This document shows, in pieces, positions 1 to 6,484 of a stretch of DNA of 9,493 bases. The notes beneath the pieces are model-generated. The model ran no database searches. It was not told where the DNA came from and saw only the letters and a list, made by a program, of their open reading frames with translations. How positions within the stretch are numbered: the stretch's first letter is position 1; every line of letters starts with the position of its first letter. This stretch comes from Candidatus Treponema faecavium (GTDB lineage: Bacteria > Spirochaetota > Spirochaetia > Treponematales > Treponemataceae), in NCBI GenBank assembly GCA_019113455.1, contig DXHG01000060.1, forward strand, positions 1-9,493, written 5' to 3'. A program made the translations under genes and the position numbers.

Positions 1-10
1 GCTGGCAAAT

Positions 11-91
11 TGCTTGTAGCAAGCAGGCTTTCAGACTGCGGAGCTGCGCTCCAAAACGTGCGGCTGCAAACTCTCAGCGCTGGAGGAGAGT
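11..91. repeat. Three consecutive short stem-loops
   Basis: Three perfect small inverted repeats follow one another. They are TGCTTG/CAAGCA (11-16 with 20-25, 3-nt loop), GGAGC/GCTCC (40-44 with 48-52, 3-nt loop) and ACTCTC/GAGAGT (70-75 with 86-91, 10-nt loop). None is followed by a T run, so none looks like an intrinsic terminator. They could be the folded end of an upstream transcript, a dispersed intergenic element, or chance in GC-rich sequence. Confidence 0.4.
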
Positions 92-116
92 GAGGGGCTG
101 GGGAGGAAGAAGAGGA

Positions 117-155
117 TTTTCTTTCTCTCTAAAAAAATAAATTTAAGAAAGAAAA
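117..155. repeat. 10-bp A/T-rich inverted repeat
   Basis: TTTTCTTTCT at 117-126 is the exact reverse complement of AGAAAGAAAA at 146-155, with a 19-nt spacer. The pairing is weak (A/T-rich), and a homopurine/homopyrimidine composition makes chance matches more likely. Confidence 0.35.
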
Positions 156-210
156 AACGTATATGTACACGTAAAACCCGAACCGCAGCAGCGTTCAAAT
201 AAACAAACCC

Positions 211-265
211 GCATGCACACGCAGAAACACCCCGCAGTGAACTGCAGATTAGGCGCCGTGCATGC
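211..265. repeat. 8-bp inverted repeat upstream of the operon
   Basis: GCATGCAC at 211-218 is the exact reverse complement of GTGCATGC at 258-265. Inside the 39-nt spacer lies a second small dyad, GCAGT/ACTGC (234-238 with 241-245). It sits about 35 bp upstream of the promoter candidate, so it could be an operator or a structured leader element, but no regulator is identifiable from sequence. Confidence 0.35.
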
Positions 266-298
266 AGCGTAAACGCCGCAGACCCAGCGATTTTTTTA

Positions 299-327
299 TT
301 GTGCTTTCTGACATTATAGTATAAAAT
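299..327 (+). promoter_or_regulatory. Candidate sigma-70-type promoter for the transporter operon
   Basis: TTGTGC (299-304) resembles the first half of a -35 box. After a 17-nt spacer comes TAAAAT (322-327), which is 5/6 to the -10 consensus. An overlapping TATAAA at 320-325 is an alternative -10. Seven T's at 291-297 lie just upstream. Only half of the -35 matches, so the assignment is tentative. It would give a leader of roughly 55-60 nt before the ATG at 392. Confidence 0.35.
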
Positions 328-380
328 ACAAGCTGTATTCAAATTTCTGCATATTGAAGTGTAGAAGAGAAATGATATCT

Positions 381-387
381 GGAGGAA
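381..387 (+). promoter_or_regulatory. Strong ribosome-binding site of the binding-protein gene
   Basis: GGAGGAA lies 4 nt before the ATG at 392 (6 nt from the GGAGG core). It fixes this start: the frame has a TAG at 362-364 and no other start codon between that stop and 392. Confidence 0.85.
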
Positions 388-391
388 TATA

Positions 392-1504
392 ATGAAACGG
401 GTACTTATGCTTTTGTCCGTCTTTGCCGTTCTTGCGGCGGGCGCGTTTGCAGGCGGCGGCAAAGATGCTGACAGCGCTGCGGCGGCCGGAGACAAGCCGA
501 CTGTCATGCTGGTTACTGACGCGACCGGTATTGACGACAAATCATTTAACGCCGCGGCATGGCGCGGCATTGTCGCGTATTACGGCGATACGGTAGAAAA
601 TCCTGCCGGACGCGGTACGTACTATGACACGATCACGTGCCAGACGCAGGATATGTATATCCCGACGCTCAAGCAGGTGTCTGACGAGGGCTATGACCTG
701 ATTCTGACAACCGGCTTTACGTTTGCCGACGCATTAAAAGAAGTGTCGCAGCTGTATCCCGATCAGAACTATATGATCGTCGACGTTGCCACGGTTTCAC
801 AGCCGAATGTTATGGAATTCCTGTTTACTGAAGAGCAGGGTTCGTTCCTGGTAGGCGTGCTTGCCGCGCTGCAGGCGCAGGCTGACGGCGTTGCCGATGC
901 CAAATTCGGATTTATCGGCGGTATCCCCGGCGCAACAATCACGAAGTTTGAAATGGGGTACATCCAGGGTATCCGGCACGTTCTTCCCGATGCGGAGATT
1001 GTCGATTACTATACAAACGACTGGGGCAAACCGGATCTGGCGAAAGCGCAGGCAAAAAACTGGTATGATTCAGGCGTGTATGCGATATTCTCGGCTGCCG
1101 GCGGAAGCGGCAACGGCACTATCGCACAGGCAAAAGAATACCGGATTCAGGGCCGCAATGTGTGGGCAATCGGCGTAGATTCCGATCAGTACGAAGACGG
1201 CATTTATTCAGGAACCGATTCCGCTGTTCTTACTTCCATGGTGAAGCGCGTGGAAGCGAGCTCGCTGTATGCGCTTAAAGCGATTGAAACCGGCACGTTT
1301 AAAGGCGGTGTCGTTGTGCTTGATATGGCGTCAGACGGCGTTGATTTTTCAACGGCGAACCCGGCGCTGTCTCAGGACGTTATAGCGCAGGTGCAGGCAG
1401 TGAAAAAAGATATTATTGACGGAAAAATCACTGTTATCGGCACATACAAAGACGCGTTGGCTGCGGGCAAAGTTCCTGCCGGTCTTAAAGCAATGGATGA
1501 TTAA
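392..1504 (+). CDS. BMP/PnrA-family substrate-binding protein of an ABC importer (probably purine nucleosides)
   Basis: This is the periplasmic substrate-binding component (370 aa) of the importer encoded downstream. The N-terminus is a signal peptide (KR, hydrophobic core at residues 4-18, likely cleavage after AFA20), followed by a low-complexity G/A/D-rich linker. BMP-family signatures follow: IDDKSFN (47-53), EEQGSFLVG (147-155), FGFIGG (172-177), AAGGSGNG (235-242), IGVDSDQY (260-267) and TSMVKR (281-286). The last three closely resemble my recollection of T. pallidum TmpC/PnrA, a purine-nucleoside-binding lipoprotein. Oddly, there is no lipobox: the first cysteine is residue 83, and no earlier start is possible. 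The mature protein should therefore be soluble in the periplasm or held by an uncleaved signal. Riboflavin (RfuA-like) is the main alternative ligand; family membership is much surer than substrate. Confidence 0.9.
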   Translation: MKRVLMLLSVFAVLAAGAFAGGGKDADSAAAAGDKPTVMLVTDATGIDDKSFNAAAWRGIVAYYGDTVENPAGRGTYYDTITCQTQDMYIPTLKQVSDEGYDLILTTGFTFADALKEVSQLYPDQNYMIVDVATVSQPNVMEFLFTEEQGSFLVGVLAALQAQADGVADAKFGFIGGIPGATITKFEMGYIQGIRHVLPDAEIVDYYTNDWGKPDLAKAQAKNWYDSGVYAIFSAAGGSGNGTIAQAKEYRIQGRNVWAIGVDSDQYEDGIYSGTDSAVLTSMVKRVEASSLYALKAIETGTFKGGVVVLDMASDGVDFSTANPALSQDVIAQVQAVKKDIIDGKITVIGTYKDALAAGKVPAGLKAMDD

Positions 1505-1532
1505 GCGCCGCTGCGCATAATAAAACAGGCGG

Positions 1533-1569
1533 AGGGCCGGTCAATATATGCGTTATTGGCCGGCCCTTT
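1533..1569 (+). terminator. Terminator-like or attenuator hairpin between binding protein and ATPase
   Basis: Arms at 1533-1546 and 1554-1567 pair over 14 positions: 13 Watson-Crick pairs and one U-G wobble, around a 7-nt loop. The GC-rich base (AGGGCCGG/CCGGCCCT) is followed by TTTATTGTT, a modest U tract. It lies 29 bp after the binding-protein stop and about 40 bp before the ATPase start. The likely role is partial termination, or 3'-end protection of the first cistron, giving more binding protein than membrane components. A full terminator with a separate downstream promoter is possible, but I see no clear promoter in the remaining 40 bp. Confidence 0.7.
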
Positions 1570-1608
1570 ATTGTTGCCGATTGTGCCGTGCTGCAAAAGG
1601 GGGAATGC

Positions 1609-3150
1609 ATGGAGCAACATGCAATAGAAATGATTGGAATTACCAAGGCATTTCCGGGCATTATTGCAAACGATAATATCAATTTAACAGTCAGAGAAAA
1701 TGAAGTGCTTGCGCTGCTGGGCGAAAACGGCGCGGGTAAATCGACGCTCATGTCTATTTTATTCGGCTCATACGAGGCGGACAGAGGCGTTATAAAAATC
1801 AGAGGCAAAGAAGTAAAAATAAAAGATCCCAATGCGGCTACCGCACTGGGAATCGGTATGGTGCACCAGCATTTTAAACTTATTCATAATTATACTGTTG
1901 CAGAAAATATTGTTCTTGGTATTGAGCCGCGGAACCGCTTTGGGCTTATCGACCTTGCGTCTGCTGAAAAGCGCGTCGCAGAGCTTTCTGAACAATACGG
2001 ATTGATGGTCAATCCCAAGGCGCATATAGAAGATATAACGGTTGGCATGCAGCAGCGTGTGGAAATATTAAAAACACTCTACCGCAATGCGGATATTATT
2101 ATTTTTGACGAACCGACTGCGGTGCTGACGCCGCAGGAAATAGAAGAGCTTATGACTATTATCCGCCGGTTAAAGTCTGAGGGAAAGACAATCATCATTA
2201 TTACGCATAAACTCAAGGAAATAAAGGCTGTCGGAGACCGCTGCACCGTGCTGCGCCGCGGAAAAGTCATCGGCACGGTAAATGTAGCTGATGTGTCAGA
2301 AAAAGAGCTTGCCGAAATGATGGTTGGCAGGGCAGTTAAATTTGAAATAGAAAAAAAAGCCTGTGCGCCTGGTGAGACGGTGGTATCTATTCAGAATATT
2401 TCGGTTAAAAACAGCCGCGGCCAGCTTGCGGTGCAGAATCTGTCGCTTGACGTGCGTGCAGGAGAAGTTGTTGGCATTGCGGGTGTTGACGGCAACGGGC
2501 AGTCTGAACTCATTTACGCGCTGACAGGCTTAAGCCGTATTGAGTCGGGCGCCATACTCCTGCATGGAAAAGACATATCGCAGTATTCGATTAAGGATCG
2601 CATAGAAGCCGGTATCGGCCATATCCCTGAAGATCGGCAGAAGCATGGACTGGTGTCGCAGTTTTCAATTGCCGAAAACGTCTGCATCAAGAATTATTAT
2701 AAAGATCCGTATACGCAGCACGGATATATCCTGAATTATCCGGTCATGAATGATTTGGGCAGCAAACTTATCGCTGATTTTGACATTCGCGCCGGTGAAG
2801 GCGCACTGACGCCCGCAGGCAGTATGTCGGGAGGAAATCAGCAGAAGATGATTATTGCGCGGGAACTGAATCTGTCTCCCGATTTTCTCGTTGTTGCCCA
2901 GCCGACGCGCGGTCTTGACGTTGGTGCAATAGAGTATATCCGCCAGCGTATTATCGATGAGCGCGACAAGGGGCGGGCGATACTGCTTATTTCGTTTGAG
3001 CTTGACGAAATCATGAATCTCTGCGACCGCATCGCGACTATATCAAAAGGCACGATTGTCGGCGTCTTTAGAGAGGGAGAAGTAACCGAACACGAGATTG
3101 GCATTATGATGGCAGGATCCAAAAAACAAAGCGGAGAGGCAGCGGAATGA
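1609..3150 (+). CDS. BMP-type ABC transporter ATP-binding protein (two fused ATPase domains)
   Basis: Cytoplasmic ATPase of the importer, 513 aa, the usual length for RbsA/NupO-type double-domain proteins. Domain 1 has Walker A GENGAGKST (38-46), Q-loop Q87, Walker B ending in DE (E168) and switch H200, but a degenerate signature TVGMQQR. Domain 2 has an intact signature SGGNQQK (407-413), but a degenerate Walker A GVDGNGQSE (292-300, Lys to Gln at 298), Gln431 in place of the catalytic Glu, and Phe463 in place of the switch His. Only the composite site of Walker A-1 with signature-2 looks catalytic, as is usual in this family. A GTG at 1588 would add 7 residues, but AAGGGGG at 1597-1603 lies 5 nt before the ATG at 1609, so I chose that start. 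The stop overlaps the next start (ATGA). Confidence 0.93.
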   Translation: MEQHAIEMIGITKAFPGIIANDNINLTVRENEVLALLGENGAGKSTLMSILFGSYEADRGVIKIRGKEVKIKDPNAATALGIGMVHQHFKLIHNYTVAENIVLGIEPRNRFGLIDLASAEKRVAELSEQYGLMVNPKAHIEDITVGMQQRVEILKTLYRNADIIIFDEPTAVLTPQEIEELMTIIRRLKSEGKTIIIITHKLKEIKAVGDRCTVLRRGKVIGTVNVADVSEKELAEMMVGRAVKFEIEKKACAPGETVVSIQNISVKNSRGQLAVQNLSLDVRAGEVVGIAGVDGNGQSELIYALTGLSRIESGAILLHGKDISQYSIKDRIEAGIGHIPEDRQKHGLVSQFSIAENVCIKNYYKDPYTQHGYILNYPVMNDLGSKLIADFDIRAGEGALTPAGSMSGGNQQKMIIARELNLSPDFLVVAQPTRGLDVGAIEYIRQRIIDERDKGRAILLISFELDEIMNLCDRIATISKGTIVGVFREGEVTEHEIGIMMAGSKKQSGEAAE

Positions 3151-4286
3151 AAAACAGTGCAGCAAAAAAAGAGCGGAGATCTCTGGTTCGTCTTTTGATA
3201 GAATCTGACGGGGCAATTTCGGTACTCGTTGTCCTGCTTGGCTTTTTATGCGGAACAATTCTCGTCTTGTGCGTCGGCCGGAACCCCGGCAATATGTACA
3301 AGGCGATACTGCAGGGCTGTACCGGCTGGAATATTGACCGCGGCACATGGAATGTCAGATACGTGGGGGAATGGCTTAACTATTCCGTTCCGTTTATTCT
3401 CTGTGGTCTTGCGATGGCGTTTGCCGCGCGCGCCGGTCTTTTTAATATCGGCGGAGAAGGGCAGTATATTGCAGGCGTTACGGTCGCACAGCTGATTGCG
3501 CTGCTTGGCCCGCAGGTGCCCGTGCTGCACTGGCTGCTTGCCGTGTGCGGCGCCATTGTTATCGGCGCGCTGTGGGGAGGCGTTGTCGGTTACCTTAAAG
3601 CGCGGTTTGAAGTTTCTGAAGTGGTTGCAACCATTATGCTCAATTACATTGCGCTGTATCTGTCGCGTATTGTGATTTTTGCCATTCCGGGAACAAATAC
3701 ATATCGGACGGTCGATTTTCCTGAAACGGCGCTGCTGTCGGCGGGTTTTTTGCAGTCGCTCACGAACGGCTCAAACCTGAATCTGGGGTTCTTTATGGCG
3801 CTGCTTGCCGTGCTGTTCTATTGGTTTTTTATGGAAAAAACAAAGTACGGCTTTGCGCTGCGCGCTACCGGTTTCAATAAGGACGCGGCGCGGTGCAGCG
3901 GCATTCCCGTTGTGGCAAGCATTGTCGCTTCCATGGCGATTGCAGGTGCGTTCGCGGGGCTGGGCGGCGGCATCGTTGCGCTCGGTTCGTTCAAATACGG
4001 GCGCGTGCTTTCCGGTATGGATAACTATGGATTTACCGGCATTGCCGTCGCGCTTGTCGGCAACAATACCGCCGGAGGCACGCTGCTTGCAGGCTTGCTG
4101 TTCGGACTGCTTGCTGCGGCGCAGCCTATTATGCAGCTGAGACAGATACCGAAAGAAATAACGTTCATTATTCAGGGCCTGATTGTCGTGTTTATTGCGC
4201 TCCGTTCAGGCATCCGGATGTTTTTGGTGTGGCAGCAAAAAAGAGCCAGTGAAAAACAGTCTGCGCAGGAGGTGAGCCGTGGATAG
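3147..4286 (+). CDS. BMP-type ABC transporter permease, subunit 1 (NupP-like)
   Basis: Inner-membrane permease of 379 aa, BPD_transp_2-type family (NupP/RbsC-like). A basic N-terminus (residues 7-15) precedes a first hydrophobic segment at about 23-43. An extracytoplasmic loop rich in W, G and N (about 44-75) follows, then further hydrophobic segments, about nine or ten in all. The family motif FNIGGEGQ is at 99-106. A conserved-looking cytoplasmic stretch, KYGFALRATGFN, contacts the ATPase in related transporters. The C-terminus is basic and polar (about 355-379), as expected on the cytoplasmic side. The start ATG shares ATGA with the ATPase stop and is preceded by GGAGAGG at 3133-3139, so translation is probably coupled. 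It pairs with the next permease to form the channel. Family call is firm; substrate is inferred from the neighbours. Confidence 0.92.
   Translation: MKNSAAKKERRSLVRLLIESDGAISVLVVLLGFLCGTILVLCVGRNPGNMYKAILQGCTGWNIDRGTWNVRYVGEWLNYSVPFILCGLAMAFAARAGLFNIGGEGQYIAGVTVAQLIALLGPQVPVLHWLLAVCGAIVIGALWGGVVGYLKARFEVSEVVATIMLNYIALYLSRIVIFAIPGTNTYRTVDFPETALLSAGFLQSLTNGSNLNLGFFMALLAVLFYWFFMEKTKYGFALRATGFNKDAARCSGIPVVASIVASMAIAGAFAGLGGGIVALGSFKYGRVLSGMDNYGFTGIAVALVGNNTAGGTLLAGLLFGLLAAAQPIMQLRQIPKEITFIIQGLIVVFIALRSGIRMFLVWQQKRASEKQSAQEVSRG
4267..4275 (+). promoter_or_regulatory. Perfect Shine-Dalgarno inside the upstream gene, selecting a GTG start
   Basis: AGGAGGTGA matches the full anti-Shine-Dalgarno core and lies 3 nt before GTG at 4279 (about 8 nt from the GGAGG core). 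It supports the GTG start of the second permease, which overlaps the end of the first permease by 8 bases. Confidence 0.85.
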
Positions 4287-5184
4287 CCTTTTAGGAATGA
4301 TTCCTTCTATTTTAATGATTGTGTCTCCTATTCTTATTACTGCCGCGGGTGGAATGATTTGCGAACGTTCAGGCGTTGTCAATATCGCCCTTGAGGGCTT
4401 AATGGGAATCGGTGCGTTCTGCGCTGCTTCTGCGCATGTGCTTATGGAAACGACGGTGCCCGGTTCCGTGTGGATTGCGCTCGTTATCGGCGCATTCTTT
4501 GGTATGCTGCTTTCGCTTATACATGCGTACGCGGCTATTTCATTGAACGCGGATCAGACGGTATCAGGCACCGGCATCAATCTGCTCGTAAACGGCATTA
4601 CAATATTCGGCGCGCAGATACTGTTTTCTATGGACAGAACAGAGCCGTATAATATGGGCATGATGCCGGGGCTGTTCGGCATTTATCCGACGGCGCTTGT
4701 CGCGGCAGCGGTGATTGCGGTTGTCTGGTTTGTATTATACAAACTGCCGTTCGGGCTGCGTTTGCGCGCCTGCGGAGAACATCCAAGCGCCGCTGCTTCT
4801 GCCGGTATCAATGTGCGAAAAGTACGCTATATTGCAGTGCTTGCTTCAGGCTTTTTGGCCGGTCTTGCAGGCGGCTGTCTGGTGCTTACGCAGACGATTC
4901 AGTACACGTCGACGACGATAAACGGTGCAGGATATATCGCGCTTGCGGCGGTTTCATTCGGCAGGTGGCGGCCTGCAGGCATTACCGGTGCTTCGCTGCT
5001 GTTTGGCTCTGCCGTTGCGTTTGCGATTTACGTCGTAAACATTCCGTCGCTGAGCAATCTGCTGCCGTCTGAGTTTTTCAGCCTGCTGCCGTATATCATA
5101 ACGCTTTTGGCGCTGATTGTGTTCAGCGGCAAGAATTATGCTCCGCTTGCTTCAGGCAAGCCGTATGAACAAACGTCGTCATAA
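4279..5184 (+). CDS. BMP-type ABC transporter permease, subunit 2 (NupQ-like)
   Basis: Second inner-membrane permease, 301 aa, typical for NupQ-like proteins, which are shorter than their NupP-like partner. The first hydrophobic segment is at about 8-27, followed by the family motif ERSGVVNIALEGLM (29-42), the counterpart of FNIGGEGQ in the partner subunit. About eight more hydrophobic segments follow. The cytoplasmic loop FGLRLRACGEHPSAA corresponds to the ATPase-contact loop, and FGRWRPAG lies before the last segments. The GTG start is supported by a perfect ribosome-binding site and an 8-base overlap with the first permease, so the two are probably made in equal amounts. With the ATPase and binding protein it completes a canonical four-gene importer of the nupNOPQ/pnr type. 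Confidence 0.92.
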   Translation: MDSLLGMIPSILMIVSPILITAAGGMICERSGVVNIALEGLMGIGAFCAASAHVLMETTVPGSVWIALVIGAFFGMLLSLIHAYAAISLNADQTVSGTGINLLVNGITIFGAQILFSMDRTEPYNMGMMPGLFGIYPTALVAAAVIAVVWFVLYKLPFGLRLRACGEHPSAAASAGINVRKVRYIAVLASGFLAGLAGGCLVLTQTIQYTSTTINGAGYIALAAVSFGRWRPAGITGASLLFGSAVAFAIYVVNIPSLSNLLPSEFFSLLPYIITLLALIVFSGKNYAPLASGKPYEQTSS

Positions 5185-5203
5185 CAGAAAAAGGAAAACA
5201 TCT

Positions 5204-6421
5204 ATGCTGTCTGCGGCTTTTGCCCTTAAATTGTTTGAAGGTTTTTCTATAGAGCGCTGGAATGATTTGGCCCGTCCATTTGCGCTTGTTGAAATGGACA
5301 AGGCCGGAGAAAAGATGGTGCTTGCCTACATTATCGGAAAATACGAAGAACAATGCGGCAAAACCGTAGACTGGCACTGGATGATATACGCGGCGGTATT
5401 CGATTTATTTAAACGGATAGCGCTGTGCGATATTAAGTCTCCTGTGCAGCGTATGATACGCAGCCGGTATCCCGATGAGTATAAAAAGCTCAATGCGTGG
5501 GTGCTTAAGCAGTATGAGCACTATATCGGTGAAAGCGAATTATTTGATCGGTTCCGTCGTTTCCTTCAGGAAGAAACGGAGATGGAACACGCGGAACCTG
5601 ATCGGCGCCACAGTTACCGTGTGCTGCGCGCGGCGCATAAGTTTGCCACGCTGCGTGAGCTGCAGATGCTGTCCGTTGTAAATGAGCCTGACCGCGTGCG
5701 GCATATCGAACACGCATTAAACAGCGATATTCAGGAATTCCTTGATCTGCGCGGGCTGCAGCTTTTGGTAACGCGGCAAAGCCCGTATGAGTTCTTAAAG
5801 ATTATTGAGCAGCTGCGTTTTCAGACGCGCTGGAATCAGACGCCGCGCGTGCCAAGGACAAGCGTATTGGGACATTCATTTTATGTCGCGGTACTGACGC
5901 TGCTGTTGGGGCTGCAGCAGGAGTGTGCGTTTTGCGCGGAGAGAGAGTATAATAATTTCTTTTCCGCGCTGTTTCATGATTTGCCCGAGGCGGTAACGCG
6001 CGATATTATTTCGCCGGTTAAGCAGGCAACCTATGAGCTGCCCGCTATCGTAAAGAAAATAGAAGATGAGTTTGTCAGTTCCGAGCTTCGCCCGCTCATG
6101 GATGCCTGCTACGCAGAGCAGCTCTTGTACTTTACGCAGCATGAGTTTGAAAACCGCATACGGACAAAAGGCGGTATTCAGTTTGTGGAATTTGCTGACT
6201 TGAACGAGCTGTATAACAGTGCTGAATTTTCTCCCGTTGACGGAAGACTGGTGCGCTGTGCAGACCACATCGCGGCATTTATAGAGGCGGACTGTTCCAT
6301 TAAGCACGGAATTACGTCCGTGCACCTGCGCGACGGCAGGGAAAATATCTTAAAAAACTATCCTGACGGCGTGATTATCAACGGTTTTGCCGCGTCCGCC
6401 TTTTTTTCAGAATTCATGTAA
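5204..6421 (+). CDS. HD-domain protein, YfbR-like phosphohydrolase with a degenerate N-terminal repeat
   Basis: 405 aa, cytoplasmic, no signal or membrane segment. The C-terminal half (about 200-405) has the metal-site pattern of HD hydrolases: RWN (209-211), H224, HD (258-259) in FHDLPEAVTRDIISPVK, and D354 in RCADH. This resembles E. coli YfbR, a roughly 200-aa 5'-deoxynucleotidase (HDASEVLTGDLPTPV). The N-terminal half (1-199) seems to be a diverged copy: RWN (18-20), E36 where H224 stands, D67-L68 for H258-D259, DIKSPV (76-81) matching DIISPV (267-272), and H145 in RAAH matching D354. The first half would then bind no metal. ATG at 5204 is chosen because AAGGA (5191-5195) lies 8 nt upstream; starts at 5165 or 5117 would overlap the permease gene. 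The 19-bp gap suggests one operon with the nucleoside importer. The biochemical role is inference. Confidence 0.8.
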   Translation: MLSAAFALKLFEGFSIERWNDLARPFALVEMDKAGEKMVLAYIIGKYEEQCGKTVDWHWMIYAAVFDLFKRIALCDIKSPVQRMIRSRYPDEYKKLNAWVLKQYEHYIGESELFDRFRRFLQEETEMEHAEPDRRHSYRVLRAAHKFATLRELQMLSVVNEPDRVRHIEHALNSDIQEFLDLRGLQLLVTRQSPYEFLKIIEQLRFQTRWNQTPRVPRTSVLGHSFYVAVLTLLLGLQQECAFCAEREYNNFFSALFHDLPEAVTRDIISPVKQATYELPAIVKKIEDEFVSSELRPLMDACYAEQLLYFTQHEFENRIRTKGGIQFVEFADLNELYNSAEFSPVDGRLVRCADHIAAFIEADCSIKHGITSVHLRDGRENILKNYPDGVIINGFAASAFFSEFM

Positions 6422-6484
6422 TCTCCAGTTTGAGCCGCATTTTTTTGTGCGAAAAAAGCGCGTGTCTGCCGATAAAGATAGCGT
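6422..6484 (+). other. Short gap with an imperfect hairpin
   Basis: This 63-bp gap separates the HD gene from the LysM gene. CGC-A-TTTTTT (6436-6445) can pair with AAAAAAGCG (6452-6460) as a 9-bp stem with one bulged A and a 6-nt loop. No T run follows, so it is not a standard terminator. No clear promoter or ribosome-binding site for the next gene is visible, so I cannot say whether transcription continues from the transporter operon. Confidence 0.35.

Larger units (their letters stand above)
1..298. other. Dyad-rich leader without a convincing gene
   Basis: I see no believable protein here. A plus-strand frame is open from base 1 to a TGA at 91-93 and could be the last 30 codons of an upstream gene, but its peptide matches no family I know. 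A long minus-strand frame from 570 down to 31 is low-complexity and overlaps the binding-protein gene, so I treat it as chance. The stretch holds a series of small inverted repeats (listed separately), a G/A-rich tract at about 82-115 with two GGGG runs, an A/T-rich stretch at 117-157, and seven T's at 291-297. Composition differs visibly from the genes that follow. Confidence 0.6.

Noticed and set aside
281..300. Intrinsic terminator ending in the T run at 291-297
   Set aside because: The nearest dyad (263-280, with a mismatch) is 10 nt from the T run, too far for a standard Rho-independent terminator; the T run more likely belongs to the A/T-rich region around the promoter.
150..391. Purine or FMN riboswitch in the operon leader
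   Set aside because: A nucleoside or flavin importer made this worth looking for, but I found neither the purine-aptamer core nor the conserved FMN-element segments on the plus strand. A covariance-model search with Rfam would settle it.
31..570. 179-codon minus-strand open frame
   Set aside because: Low-complexity Ala/Ser/Leu-rich and Phe/Lys-rich peptide with no family resemblance; it overlaps the well-supported binding-protein gene on the other strand and spans the operon leader.
5117..5203. Longer form of the HD protein starting at 5117 or 5165
   Set aside because: These starts lie inside the permease gene, lack a good ribosome-binding site and add a very basic, unconserved-looking leader; AAGGA at 5191-5195 fits the ATG at 5204.
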